From assembly GCA_943737045.1 (NCBI GenBank), contig CALSFV010000326.1, positions 248,001 through 312,000 on the forward strand: 64,000 bases of DNA. Reading direction: 5' to 3'. Shown here piece after piece: positions 22,201 through 32,239 of this stretch (its first letter is position 1; each line of letters starts with the position of its first letter). The stretch comes from Parapristionchus giblindavisi (lineage: Eukaryota; Nematoda; Chromadorea; Rhabditida; Diplogasteridae). The notes under the pieces were generated by a model. That model saw only the letters and a list, made by a program, of their open reading frames with translations, searched no databases and had not been told where the DNA came from. The translations under genes were made by a program, and so were the position numbers.

Positions 22201-25200
22201 ATATAAAAAAAATATATCGAATTACTCAAAACGACTGTAGCCGTAAAACTCGTGACCGGGGAAAGGTAATGCTGTCTCAGCGCAATATAACGCATGTAGG
22301 GCTCGGAACGATTTATTTTTTGAAACGATGTAACATTTCTTCAAAAGCAAAACACAATTCATGGGTTGAGATATTTAGCTTGAATTTTGCCTAGTTGTTA
22401 CTTTTATGGGTACTGAAATCGAATAAGACTCGGCCGAGAATTCTGTGATAGCTAGAACAACACGAAATCGCACTTTCATGATTTTATTTTGCGATTTTGA
22501 CCTAATTAAGCTCAACACACCACTTCCGGCCGTGGTTTATTTAATAGAGCTCATTGATAGCTACAAAATGAGCCCAAACACAGGTCATGACGTTTAGAAT
22601 TGAGTTTGTGTTTTACTCATCTCGTTTTTTCGCCGATTTTGGGTGCGCACAAAGTGGGCGGAGCTTGCGGCCCCTTGATATAATTACATGATAAATTCTA
22701 AATATATTTATTAATAATTAAGGTGAGATTTCTACAACGATTTCCCATGGCCAGTTCATTGACGACATTGTATGAGACTAATGAAGAATATTTTTCACTC
22801 TTTACTTCTTCTATTCTAATTAAGGTATTTTATATTTAATTGTACCACAATGTGAATAGAGAGCGGTCATGGTGTGTCAGAGATAAAGGTAGAGTGTAAA
22901 AGAAAGAGAAAGCGCATTCGATGAGAGTATAACTCCATAGACTCTCCTTTCGTACATGTGATCCCTTAGATTATCGGGATCCCCTCACGATCTCCTCGAA
23001 TTATTGTGCTGTCAATATTGAATATCATTGTTATTTTTGTTCTCTTCTTTACTTGACATATTTAATCACGGAAAGTTTGGAATTTTGCAAATTAAGTAGC
23101 CCGAGAAAAAATATTGAAAATATTTTAATAAAATGTTTTTTTCAAAGACACTTTCCCTTGCATCGGAGGGGCGGGGGCATGGCACAATGTTTTGAAATCA
23201 TCCCAGATGACCAAAATTTCACGGTTGGATTCCCTAGGGGACGTATATACTTCAGCCAAAAATTGACCGAAATTATTGACCCAATCTTCCAAAAGTCGAA
23301 AAATCAAAATGTGATTTCCATGGCATGTTATATTCCACGGAAAAAAACGTGTTTTCGACAGTGGCACTTCTTTGAGATGTAATTTTTGCTATTTTCAGTT
23401 AAAAGAAGATAAATCTGGGCCCGGATTCGAATCTGCGTCGGCGTTTGGGCTTTAGACGTAGACTTTAGATTGCATGATATCACTATTACTGGCTTGTTAC
23501 TGGTCCAAATAAGTGTGACATTCGGATAGCCCATCCATTTTTACCTAACATACCAAAAATCCTGGCCCTGGAAATGATGGTCACATAGTAAGCCATGGGA
23601 TCAAAACAAAAAAATCTGGTCAAAAACCGGAAAATCGGATATTTCTCGAATACAGTCTTATGAAAATTTATGAAACTTAATATTGTTATGTACCTTTCGA
23701 TGCTATATCGAATGGCATATAGCATGCCATGGAAATCACATCTTGATTTTTCGACTTTTGGTAGATCAAAAATCGATAATTTGGGTCAATTTTTTGGCTG
23801 AAGTACATACCGCCCCTTCCAACCGTGAAATATGAGTTACATAGGATAATTTTGAAACATTGTTCCATGTACGGAGAACGCGTTTTCATTTTTACAAATA
23901 ACTCGGCAATTTTATCGCAAAGTGGATCATTTCTGCGTTTCGTTTTCATAGCAGAATCCAGTTGACAAGCTTTAAAAAATTCCAAACTTTCCGTCATTAA
24001 ATATTTCAAGTAAAGAGGAATATAATAATAACAATTGTTACTCCTGATAGTCAATATTGACAGCACAATACTTCCATGAAATCGGGGATCCCCGGGATCA
24101 CATTTACGAAAGGAGATTCACCATGGTTCACCATACCGTAATTTATTTTGGCATTTTCCGAAATCTTCCATGCGTACTCCCTGTGTTGGAGAAGAGCGGA
24201 TTATAAAATAAATTGTTTATTATAAACATATATGTATATATTTGCAGCGTATTGCTGAGTTGCTCTCTGTGGCTAAGAATCGTCCGAAGGTGAGACTGGA
24301 TTTTCTCTTTAAATTTTGTAATTACGTAACTTTATTTTTTAAAAGAAGTTAGAAGTCTAACATTACAAATTTTAAATTTCTTTGGACATCACTTTTTTGA
24401 AATTCTTCATAACCAAATTAACCAAATTTGCACATGAAATAATTTTTAAAAAAATTTAAATTCAGTGATTATATTTAAAAAGTTTCTTCTCTTCATTGAT
24501 TGTGGTTATCACACCGCATCTTGCCAATTTGATTTTTTTCTCTTTTTCCGTAATGAGTACTAGTGATGACATTTGTCGAATATTGTCTCTGTCATATAAT
24601 GTAATAAAAGAGCGTCTCAATACGTTTTTTTCGTAGCCCCTATTGCTTTTCGTTACCGACTGCTTTTAAAGGAATCCGGAAATCAAAAGCAAGTTGGTCT
24701 CATATAAAAGAGCTTGAAATTCTGTTTCGAAATAAATAAATCTTATATCATAAGAATTCTCTGGTTTGAGCTTTTCGATGGAGTTAGTATACTTTAGTTC
24801 GGAAGCCTCGTCAGTGGTGTGGAGCAGGCTACAGTAATCCAACTTCTTACAAGAGCATTGTGCTAAACTTTCAAATAGATTTTTCTGATCAGATTTTCGA
24901 GCTTATTAACTCTTTCGATTCGAAATTTTTCGATGCTAGCTGCCTTTAACTGCTACACCCACAGAAAATTCCCTAGCTAAGGGAATTTTCTGTGGGTGTA
25001 GCAGTTAAAGGCAGCTACCTTAAATATAACTTAAATATAAGGGAATAATTCCCTTATATATAACGGATTTTCCCCCAAAAACAATTCCCTTACACATACG
25101 GGAATTATTCCCTTATATTTAACAATAAGGGAATAATTCCCATGGGGTCATTAGCTAGGGAATTTTTTGTGAGTGTATAATACCTATAGTGACGTCTTAC

Positions 25201-26913
25201 AGGATGCGTGAAAATTACGGGCACTCGATTGTATCAGATTGCTCAATAGCGGCTAATCAATATTTCGCAAAACCAATTGCATTATTATGACGTGCGACCT
25301 TTCGTATAAAAGCATTCGAGGTTTCAATCCGATTAGTCTAATTAGTCAGTAATGGTGAAGGCAAACCCGAGAGATCTACTATCCTGACCCTCTATCGAGA
25401 ACGAATCCAGCCCGCCAACATCTTCTTTCGACTCAACTTTCCCGGTAGAACCGTCTACCACGCAAACCGACGGTATCATGAACTCGGCACGGAAGGTGAC
25501 CATCGAGGAAGAGGGACATCGGTGCCCGCAACTTCACCCCAAAACCGTGAGATAATTCGCCAGATGATCTACTGTAACCCCACGCGGTGCATGGCCGATA
25601 TGGTTGAAAGCTCGATATCTTTGACTTCTTTATTCGTAAGATCGTCAAATATTACCTGAAATAGCACCTATATAAGTAATGTAAACTGCTCGGTTTGAAC
25701 GATCCTCAGATCAATCTGTGAAGAATGCGATGCCCTATCTTTCTCGACTGGTGTAACATTTACGAACATTTCAGCGTTCTCTTTATTGACGAATAAATTT
25801 TTACCCTCGATTTTAATTTCAATACTCTGAACGACATAATCATAGACCATGAGTCCAAGGAATCTACCAAACTAGGTGGCGTCACCGGTCAACCCCGTAT
25901 CCTGCCAATGTGATGGTGTAGGAGGGTCTCTTCTCCACCAGTCGGATTCCTCTCGTCTTTGCGTCGTCATGCATAAATGCAAATAAGAACTACTACGTAA
26001 ATCACATCCTGAAAGAGGTACTCCTCTCTTGGACCAATTCTCACTTCAGTCGGCGCTTTTGGACGCTGCAGCAGGATTGCGCACCCAGACATAGATTCGA
26101 GGCCAAAACCGGCCAAGTGATCAGAACGTACATGGCTCAAAATGAATGAAAAATTCCCGTGACTAAGAATAACCTGAACTTGGGCGTATGGGGGGTTTTG
26201 GAGAGCAAGATACCCTCTACCGAGTGCACGACTCTGTTCAGCCTGAAATCGGCTCTCCTCTGAGCATGGGATACCGTCGACGATGACAATCACCGTAAAT
26301 TGCCGATTGCAAACGAAAAGCTCTTTCGGCCTAGCTCCAAAGCGAATGGGAGGCAAATCGAAATCCAGTTATATGTTCTTGTTACTAAATAACTGAATAA
26401 AGAATGGTATGAAACTGGATGCTCAAATCGCATTCTAAGGGGAGATATTGATAAAAGTTCGAGTGCCCGTAATTATCACGCACCCTGTAGGTACAGGTTG
26501 TCAATTTCAACGTTCTTCCATTTCTTCAGGTTTGTTTCACGTTCACTGAGGGCACTGTTCATGTGGAATTATTCAATGATGTATATCCTCTTCTCATAAA
26601 CGACTTGATCAATGTTCTTAAACAAGGAAAGACGTCGATTACCGGGCGGCAGCTGCTCCATAATTCGTCGAGTAACATCTCATTTCCCGTATTTCTCGGT
26701 ATTGAAAAAATTCATGAGATTTGTTCGAAAGACGATGTGCCCTTTTCTCTTATCATAATTGAACCATTGACTATGATTGACTTGATCATACAAAATGATA
26801 ATAATTATATTAAATTCCATAAATACAAACGTGCATCAATGATTGGAGTAGTTATTTCTGATGCAACAGAAATGGTAACATTCTCTACACTTTTGGATAT
26901 TTCCGTCTCTTGA
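13262..26913 (+). CDS. MATH-BTB protein with C-terminal cyclophilin-like domain, paralogue 1
   Basis: Exons: 13262-13303, 13543-13637, 13845-13992, 14039-14226, 14276-14393, 14494-14647, 14693-14865, 22723-22824, 24248-24289 and 26530-26913, 481 residues, no frame break. ATG 13262 lies four bases after TTGACAG, a possible spliced-leader acceptor. Order: MATH-like region (residues about 15-160; ETWATISVCRM, GPFISVFVKSS), BTB (about 165-270; KVSIDDGIWYTCAE, LYSRFFLNLFYGDF, FVDLADRFSFSIIPLF), post-BTB helices (LRLTDHFKSYDDKLL, VRFLQRFPM) and a last exon of 127 residues opening VCFTFTEGTVHVELFNDVYP. Exon lengths 95/148/188/154/173/102/42 equal those of the paralogue at 33946. The gene is 13.6 kb only because introns 7, 8 and 9 carry mobile elements (7.7 kb, 1.2 kb, and 0.2 plus 1.3 kb). 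Expected role by family: CUL3 adaptor. The exon 8 acceptor is the weak TTAAG. Confidence 0.8.
13345..13533. repeat. MITE with CATACATTTTC...GGTGAGGGCACCGAAAATGTATG ends
   Basis: In intron 1 of paralogue 1. The left end is ACATTTTCATACCCTCACCG and the right end GTGAGGGCACCGAAAATGT, inverted to each other, with CCACTATATA words inside. Best-preserved copy in the window of a family also seen at 28740-28832 and 29395-29605. Confidence 0.75.
15120..15425. repeat. Direct and inverted repeats of a GGGGCCAATAATTTGG word
   Basis: The segment AATGGCCCCACTAAACTTTT recurs at 15241 and 15325 (84-bp period). ACTTTTCAAGTGGGG occurs in both orientations between 15200 and 15400. The same words return in inverted sense at 19375-19505, so this may be one end of a nested element reaching to 19505. 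Confidence 0.65.
16884..17090. repeat. AGGTGGGC-family MITE nested in the foldback
   Basis: It starts GGTGGGCACGCTGGGGGAAA and ends TTCACGCGCCCACCTATGG. Inside are GCTGTGCGCAAACC and GCAAGGCTATGCGC words in common with 48125-48315 and 28480-28640. Confidence 0.7.
17143..17407. repeat. GC-rich double-palindrome element
   Basis: The outer ends AATGCACTGTTACATTT and TAACAGTGCATAA are inverted. The first internal palindrome pairs GCCTTACATGTCTACGCCG with CGGCGTAGACACGTAAGGC. The second is built from GTGCGCACGGCGTGCGCAC, itself palindromic. A shorter relative lies at 49621-49735. Confidence 0.75.
17887..18138. mobile_element. hAT-like MITE, copy 1
   Basis: Ends CATACATGGGCG and CGCCAACGTATG are inverted. 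Flanks AAAATTAA (17879-17886) and AAAATTAC (18139-18146) agree at 7 of 8 bases, consistent with an 8-bp target duplication. Internal words (CCCCTGTAAAATTA, GAATCGAGCTCCAGG) are shared with 20074-20266. A second small inverted pair, GCCGTATGCATG/CATACATACGGC, lies at 18066-18115. Confidence 0.65.
20074..20266. mobile_element. hAT-like MITE inserted in an exon, 8-bp target duplication
   Basis: GGATCCAG occurs on both sides (20066-20073 and 20267-20274). The ends CATACATTGGCG and CGCCCATGTATG are inverted. Removing the element and one duplicate joins the two halves of a minus-strand exon in frame (see 20005-21316). An 8-bp duplication with this size suits a non-autonomous hAT element. Confidence 0.8.
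20350..20523. repeat. Near-perfect inverted repeat in an intron of the captured fragment
   Basis: The arms pair ACTGAGAGCAAACTTACCTG...CGATTACCCCAAATGG with CCATTTGGGGTAATCG...CAGGTAAGTTTGCTCTCAGT. Each arm is about 75 bp with a 20-bp loop. It lies between the last two exons of the 20005-21316 fragment. Confidence 0.85.
21517..22107. mobile_element. TA-flanked MITE, CCGTCAAAACG family, copy 1
   Basis: TA at 21515-21516 and 22108-22109 flanks inverted ends CCGTCAAAACGAAA and TTTCGTTTTGACGG. Subterminal GTGACAATTTGTGACAAATT is also inverted. Relatives are at 35098-35627 and about 46445-46963. Confidence 0.8.
22936..24125. mobile_element. CTCCCTTCG...GATCCC inverted-repeat element in intron 8 of paralogue 1
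   Basis: The left end CTCTCCTTTCGTACATGTGATCCC-type sequence and the right end GGGATCACATTTACGAAAGGAG are inverted. So are ATTGTGCTGTCAATATTGA and TCAATATTGACAGCACAAT nearer the centre. The inside repeats CATGGCATG and ATTTTTCGACTTTTGG in both orientations. A shorter relative is at 40826-41313. It appears nested in a MITE related to 50690-50870 (GTCATGGTGT...CAGAGA). Confidence 0.7.
24956..25175. mobile_element. TA-flanked MITE with a long palindrome, intron 9 of paralogue 1
   Basis: TA at 24954-24955 and 25176-25177. Ends CACCCACAGAAAATTCCCTA and the imperfect TAGGGAATTTTTTGTGAGTG are inverted. The first 84 bp (about 24936-25020) form a near-perfect palindrome centred near 24976. Paralogue 2 keeps the empty site (CAACTGCTATATTTATAGTGACG at about 36847). 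Confidence 0.75.
25200..26487 (+). mobile_element. Mariner transposon fossil (Tc1/mariner superfamily)
   Basis: It is 1288 bp, flanked by TA (25198-25199, 26488-26489). The inverted ends are about 28 bp: CAGGATGCGTGAAAATTACG and the complement of CGTAATTATCACGCACCCTG. Paralogue 2 shows the empty target GACGTCTTAGGTACAG, identical to the two flanks here joined at TA. Confidence 0.9.
25362..26365 (+). pseudogene. Degenerate mariner transposase
   Basis: Reading in shifting frames along the plus strand gives mariner landmarks in order: an N-terminal HTH region (ILTLYRERIQPANIFFRL, then RTVYHANRRYHELGT), IIRQMIYCNPTRCMADMV, a VMV-x-EGLFST-x-R-IPLVF segment with a stop in place of the usual Trp, RRFWTLQQDCAPRH (the second catalytic Asp region), and YGGFWRARYPLP/GVWGVLESKIPS followed by KANGRQIEI near the end. 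At least three frameshifts and several stops are present, so it cannot make transposase. Confidence 0.8.
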
Positions 26914-28033
26914 CTTTTGTATTTCCACATCAAACAATCTGAAATTGTTCTTGTTTTTCTTCGATCACAATTGCTTTTAATGCTTTTTTTTGTTTAAAAG
27001 TTGTTGTATTGTCATTTTTGAAAAGTATACACCCAAATTTTAAAATGACATAACTTTCTTCGTTTTCAAGCTGCAGATTTTAACTGTCGACATTCGAACA
27101 TTTACACTTTCGAGAACTCCATGATGACAACCCAGGGCTTAGATAACCATACCATTATACGCTTACTAATTACTAATTGTGGTTATTACAGTACACACAG
27201 AGAAAAATGTATACATATATATACATTCATCACTATCACTATTTCCGCACCGATTACATATGTATAAACCTTTATACATTCAATGTATAAAGGTTGCATT
27301 CATTATACATTCAATGTATGAAGGGGGGTAGATCCCGCGCGGCAGGCAGCTCATTAGCTGGTTCGACCCCCGCCCTGTACACATTCTTTTGCTGTTTTTT
27401 CTGGAATGTTGAAATGCAGAAACAGTCGTATTATTGTAAATACTTTTTTCAATTAACAATGAGAATATTACAACTAAACATACAAGAACGTAATAAACGG
27501 TACAGGAGATCATAATACAAGAAAGTATCACATGTATCAAATAATCAATTGACGGGGAATAATTGAATTGACAATTCACAGGAATTGAATAGACAACAAA
27601 TTGACTACATTCACTTTATAAGGGACTATATTCACTGTGATTGATGAATTTTGTGAAGTGGTGAATCGCGGTCGCACTCGAAACCGTCCGGACACTGCAA
27701 TTTATTTATTTATTTGCTTATTTATTTATTTACCCATCAGTTATCTCTCGGTCCTTATTGATAAAAGATAAAGAACAAAAAGGGAATATTATAATGTAAG
27801 ACATCGTACAACATGCCCTACCGACCATGCCACCGCCACCTACCACATACATACCCTTACCGTATACAAATAACCGCTACAGTAACCACAACACCCTCCT
27901 AACTCCTAACGTACAGTATCCACTCGACCACACCCATACCGTATGCCATACCATATTTTCTTAACTCTTACTCACCTCTTCTCTTCGTCTGGGAACTTCG
28001 TGATGGGCGCCAATGGCTACGCGTCCGCACTCG

Positions 28034-28417
28034 TCATTGTTCCCTGACCGTGGCTCGAGATACTTCTCCTGCAACGAACGAAGTTGGGTTACGGTAACTT
28101 CCTGATTAGTGCTGCACAGTATTGTTCGAGCGATATGATACAAATGTATGCTAGGAATTACAATAATCGCTAAGCATCTCAATCGCAAATAATACTTTGC
28201 CAAAGATCGAAAAACCAGACCGGATTTTGAAAACCGATAACCTTCCACCCATGCCTGATATTGATTAGCTCTCTAAAAATGCACACATACCGTAGCCAAC
28301 AAGTGATGGTCGACTGGCCAGCATTCGTTCTCCCACACGGATAATGTCCGATACGGTAACTCTATCAATCTTGGTCATGTAATCGCCGGGCATCCGACGA
28401 TAGCCGTGATCGATCAC
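28034..28417 (-). pseudogene. C-terminal exons of mitochondrial processing peptidase alpha
   Basis: Exon 28291-28417 (acceptor TTGTAG, donor GTATGT) encodes 42 codons with IDHGYRRMPGDYMTKIDRV, SDIIRVGERML and ASRPSLVGYG. This matches the last helix and strand of M16-family MPP alpha. A second exon 28034-28068 (acceptor GTTGCAG) continues in phase as GEVSRATVREQ and stops. The catalytically relevant N-terminal half is absent from the window. MPP alpha is the substrate-recognising subunit in the mitochondrial matrix; this piece alone cannot do that job. It lies in the 5-kb element. Confidence 0.65.
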
Positions 28418-28479
28418 CTACAATATATTGTTGATTACACCTTACATGTTCTTTATTGTAACAGAATGCAAAATACGTG

Positions 28480-28640
28480 CGCACGCTGGTGGAAAGGCAG
28501 TGCGCAAACCTAGTAACCTAGTAGGGGAGAGGCAAAGCTCTGCGCATGGCTACGAAAAAGCATTAAAACGCCGTTGAGCAAGGACACCAGGGGAAGGCTA
28601 GGCTATGTGTCAAATATATTCCTTTTCAACCGTCCACCTA
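28480..28640. repeat. AGGTGGGC-family MITE copy
   Basis: It begins GTGCGCACGCTGGTGGAAAG, contains GCAGTGCGCAAACC and CAAAGCTCTGCGCATGGC, and ends CCGTCCACCTATGG. It is diverged from the intact 48125-48315 copy. Confidence 0.6.
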
Positions 28641-28739
28641 TGGTTATAACGCTCTGTTAGAGCAACACAGACACGGCTTACTAGAATCTATAAACTTAGA
28701 CCTAAACAGGTGCATTCGTGCCACACCGTCGGTATCACA

Positions 28740-28832
28740 CATTTTCATACCCTCACAGTGTGAGGATCGACCCACCGTATATGGCTCATTTTCCGGATCG
28801 ACCCACACCGATGAGGGTGCCGAAAATGTATG
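28740..28832. repeat. Short copy of the CATACATTTTC MITE family
   Basis: Left CATTTTCATACCCTCACAG and right GAGGGTGCCGAAAATGTATG are inverted; the middle is shortened. Confidence 0.65.
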
Positions 28833-28853
28833 GATATGACACATCTACCGTAC

Positions 28854-29319
28854 CTGCTCTTCCTTTCTCTCTTCGCGGCCAGCATATCCGAAGGCACGGG
28901 ATTGCCGCTTGCGGTTGCTTCAACTGCAAATAACCCATCAGTATGCAAATCAATAATATCGGAATCCAATCAATCAATAAATCACTCACGGATATCGGCA
29001 CGCACGAGCGAATTGAGCAGCGCGGCAGGGGTGGCGACCGCGACACGAGGTCCCACCGGCGTAGGCGCAGCTTCGGGAGAGCGACGACGGTCGCGCGAGC
29101 GAGAGCGCCGCGGAGGCGAACGCGTACGAGAGCGGCGACGCTCTCGCGAGCGAGAGCGTCTGCGGCTGTCACGATCGCGTGAGCGCGAACGGCGACGGTC
29201 ATTGGAGCGAGAGCGCTTTCGGCCAGAGCGACGACCACGATCACGATCGCGGTCACGGCACCGCGTCTCACGGGGAGAGCGCGAGCGGGAGCGGCGTCGA
29301 GACTCACTTGACGGCGTAC
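28854..29319 (-). pseudogene. RS-domain (arginine/serine repeat) protein fragment, two exons
   Basis: Exon 28990-29319 (acceptor TTTTACAG, donor GTGAGT) gives 109 codons. The first 80 or so are RS/RD/RE repeats (SRRRSRSRSP, RDRDRDRGRRSGRKRSRS), then APTPVGPRVAVATPAALL. It joins in phase 1 to exon 28854-28923 with EATASGNPVPSDMLAAKRER. RS domains act in pre-mRNA splicing. The exon directly upstream must end in phase 1, so it does not join the NKAP exon at 29882, which ends in phase 0. It could be the displaced N-terminal part of NKAP, which is RS-rich in animals, or another splicing factor. The plus-strand reading of the same DNA also looks Arg-rich but has no splice support. Confidence 0.55.
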
Positions 29320-29394
29320 CTGTAAAAGCACATCAAACATTAACTGCAAATTTCATTATACGGAAGAACCTAGCCTGACCTATGATCTAGGGTC

Positions 29395-29605
29395 ATACAT
29401 TTTCATACCCTCACATTGTGAGGATTTACCCACTATATACTGCTCATTTTCAGGGTCGACCCAGTATATTAAGCTCATTTCTTCTGTAACAAAATTATAA
29501 TTTAAGCGGAAAATAACGATTTTTCTAAAACGACCCACTATATAAAAATAATTCGAGCCTAGTATACCGACCATACATTTTCGGTGAGGGCACCGAAAAT
29601 GTATG
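29395..29605. repeat. CATACATTTTC-family MITE plus an inverted tail
   Basis: Left end TACATTTTCATACCCTCACA and right end TGAGGGCACCGAAAATGTATG are inverted, with CCACTATATA words inside. The flanking words GCCTAGTATACCGACC and GGTCGGTATACTAGGC form an extra hairpin at 29557-29620. Confidence 0.7.
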
Positions 29606-29881
29606 GTCGGTATACTAGGCCAGAGTGCTGATATCAATGCAAAAAGAGATCTATCGGCCTGTTGATCACGCATGAAAATCACTCTGTTTTCGAAATAGTT
29701 GACAGTTGTGATGAGTATTATTATTATATTTCAAAAGATATCCGCCTCCCGCACGTTATACGTTGCGGTGGTATCCCTTTTACCACGCAATATAGACTAC
29801 AGTATCCTTTAACATTGTCCCCAGCCTGATACGGTATCCCCGAATACTGAGTTCAAATCGAGAGTCTGATCTGTCACATAC

Positions 29882-30702
29882 CTGATTCTCCTTGCGCAAT
29901 CGGGTCGCCTCCATAGCCTTGTGACGCGCGCCAGACATGACGTAGTCGACCTTAATTTTAATTATTATTATCATTGGAAAATAAAGCTTTGCGTAAACAA
30001 GAGATAAACATTCCGCAGCAAACAATACTGCCTAACACTTTTATTGCTATTTTAACGAATACCACGCAGTAGAAGAAATGGGTGTTATAAACAGTGTGGA
30101 ACACGAAACCACCAAGACGCTACCACGTAAATCTTTAATTATCATAAGAAGAAATTTCTCACATTTCTCTCACAATTCAAATAAAGCCAGTTTACAATCG
30201 CCTCCTTGGTGATGGGCCTACCGCACCTTCTCGTACTCCAGAATGTCATCCGAACAAAGATGAATCTCTCCTCGTCGGTGATACGCTTGCCCGAGGCGAT
30301 GTACCCCGCCATCGCACTTCAGCGTGCTCTTGCCGTAACTGTAAGAGAGGGAGTACTGTACCTATGACGTTGATTGACTCGCAAAATAGATGTATTATTG
30401 ATTGATATAGATATACCATGGTTTCTTGGTTGCATCTGGAATAATGCATTATATTTTGCTTTAAAAGCTATTCAACTGATGGTGAGAAGATGGAAAAAAT
30501 TATTTTGTCTTAATGACAAATGGTTAAGTATTAACAATTGTTACAATTGCAATCTGCTGTAGCACATACACAAAAAGACAACTAATTAATGAAAAATGAA
30601 ATAATCAAATAATACAAAGACATACTCGACGCGGGAGGCAGCTACGGCTTCCGGATCGTTCTTCGCGAGTAGATGCTCGGGGATCGCGGGGCCGATTTGC
30701 AA
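29882..30702 (-). pseudogene. NKAP (let-504-like) C-terminal fragment, three exons
   Basis: Exons 30626-30702, 30227-30338 and 29882-29950 join in phase (2, 0). They encode LQIGPAIPEHLLAKNDPEA, then YGKSTLK...RRGEIHLCSDDILEYEK, then VDYVMSGARHKAMEATRLRK plus ENQ. The order IGP, YGK, RRGEI-L-S-I, Y-VMSG-RH-MEA-RLRKENQ is the conserved SynMuv/NKAP C-terminal domain of a nuclear splicing and transcription factor. Two defects are visible. The thirteen or so codons between YGK and RRGEI read correctly only one frame over (AMAGYIASGKRI), so two compensating indels occurred. The usual last 40 residues are missing. It is therefore probably non-functional. Confidence 0.7.
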
Positions 30703-32239
30703 CTGCAACCAGTTAGTTTCAGGTTTCACAAGTATTATTTCATATTTTTTGCCCTTTTTTCTCTTCTCTCGCGACGACTTTTTCAATACCAAATTAAAAT
30801 CCAATAGTTCACAGCTCTAAAATAGAATTAACAGTAGAAACTTGGTAATCTATACATCGATAAATAATTCAATCAACAATCCAACCTTGAATCCCGTTCA
30901 ACATTATCGACGTCACCATCCGAAGGGCAAATGCTGAAGAAGAGAAAAGACCTTATTGATCGATTTTGACTATTTAAAAAATCTATATTTTGATTTGTAT
31001 TCAATCAATACGCACAGACTTAATGGTATTGTTTGACGATTTATGCGAACGGAGAAAAAGAGGTATCATTCTAGCTGAAGCGAGTAGAAAAATAACGCAT
31101 AACGACTAGCGCGAGATAGTAATCAACCGAGTCGAGTCTGCCTAAATCCGGTCGGGAAGTGTCAACACGCCATCATGCATTCACTTATCGCATTAAATGA
31201 TGAAACCAATAATAATAAAATAATAATAATAATAAAATTCACATACCAGTGTGTTTCTCCTCTGAGTCTGCATCGGCTGGAGTGCCTCCTTCTTTTAATT
31301 AATATAATTATATTTATCGTACTTTGTAAGATGAAAATTAACCCCCAACATTCTGAGGAGGTACGTTGGCTATTTGTCAACAAACGTGACTTCACAATCG
31401 AGGTTTTTTTGTTGAAAAACGCATCACCTACGCATGTGACGTCACATTTAGAGAAGAAATGGAAGTATTTAAATGCACTGCATAATAATACTGAATTAAT
31501 TGATCATCACGGCAATGTAATTTGAGCGTTAGGCTAAGAATGAAATCGAACCACGAAAATTAAGGTTTAACTCAGGAAAAATGCAAAAATATGACTTACT
31601 CGAATACGACCCGTCATGCGCCCTCCTCCATCGGTTGAGAAACGATTCATCTAATAAAGACTGAATTAAACATAACAGTAAATATAATATCACGACGTAA
31701 ATCAACATCAAACTGGTAAAAAAACGAATTCTTTGAAAGAATTTCCTCCGCCGCCAAAGCGCATATGAAATTACGGTAGCGTAAATAGCAGAATGCAACA
31801 CACTTCTCATCGCAAACTGACTTTTCAAAAAAAAATTTCATTCACCCACACATTTATTTTATTACGTTATTTTTGGGAACATGCTTCCAGGTTATAAATT
31901 CGATATACGTATATTTAAAGAAATAGTTTTAACAAAGATAAGCCATATAGACAAAAGGGGCAAAATCTTCCTGTGTTCCAGATAATTTGCTTAAATTCAT
32001 TTACTTATGTAAATGCTAACAAAATGAATGAAAGAATATATTGAACCGCAGCGAACAATATACAATCTTTATTTAATGAACATGTCGAACTTCTGCCCAC
32101 GATAATTGGGTGAAACATATATGTTTTTTTCTAATTCCTAAATGTATAAACATAATCATACATCTATGTATCATTCCTATGTACATAAATGTATGAAAAA
32201 GGCCTTATACATTTATGTTTAAAACATTTTTCTCTGTGT

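Larger units (their letters stand above)
14932..22675. mobile_element. 7.7-kb Mutator-like insertion carrying host gene fragments
   Basis: Intron 7 of paralogue 1 contains TGATATAATT at 14921-14930 and again at 22676-22685, a 10-bp target duplication. The ends between them are inverted: AGGGGCCACAA (counting the shared A) at the left and TTGCGGCCCCT at the right. Paralogue 2 has the unoccupied site (TGATATGATTATGTACATG near 36137). Long duplications of 9 to 11 bp are typical of Mutator-like elements. No transposase frame is visible. The inside holds a four-exon minus-strand gene fragment (20005-21316), two hAT-like MITEs, a large foldback, GC-rich palindromes and TA-flanked MITEs, so it is either a pack-type element or a nest of insertions. 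Confidence 0.6.
27194..32239. mobile_element. 5-kb TA-flanked in­verted-repeat element holding fragments of several host genes
   Basis: TA occurs at 27192-27193 and 32240-32241. The ends between are perfect 17-bp inverted repeats, CACACAGAGAAAAATGT and ACATTTTTCTCTGTGTG. Both subterminal zones repeat ATGTATAAA and ATACATTCAATGTAT-like words. Between them, all on the minus strand, lie exons resembling NKAP, an RS-domain protein and MPP alpha, plus MITEs. No transposase is seen. It sits between two MATH-BTB paralogues. The alternative is that two separate MITEs flank old gene debris. Confidence 0.55.

Noticed and set aside
28830..29378. Plus-strand 182-residue Arg/Glu-rich open frame (RERERRRS repeats)
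   Set aside because: It is the complement of a minus-strand RS-repeat exon that has a good acceptor, donor and phase match with the next exon; alternating RS/RE codons stay open on both strands.
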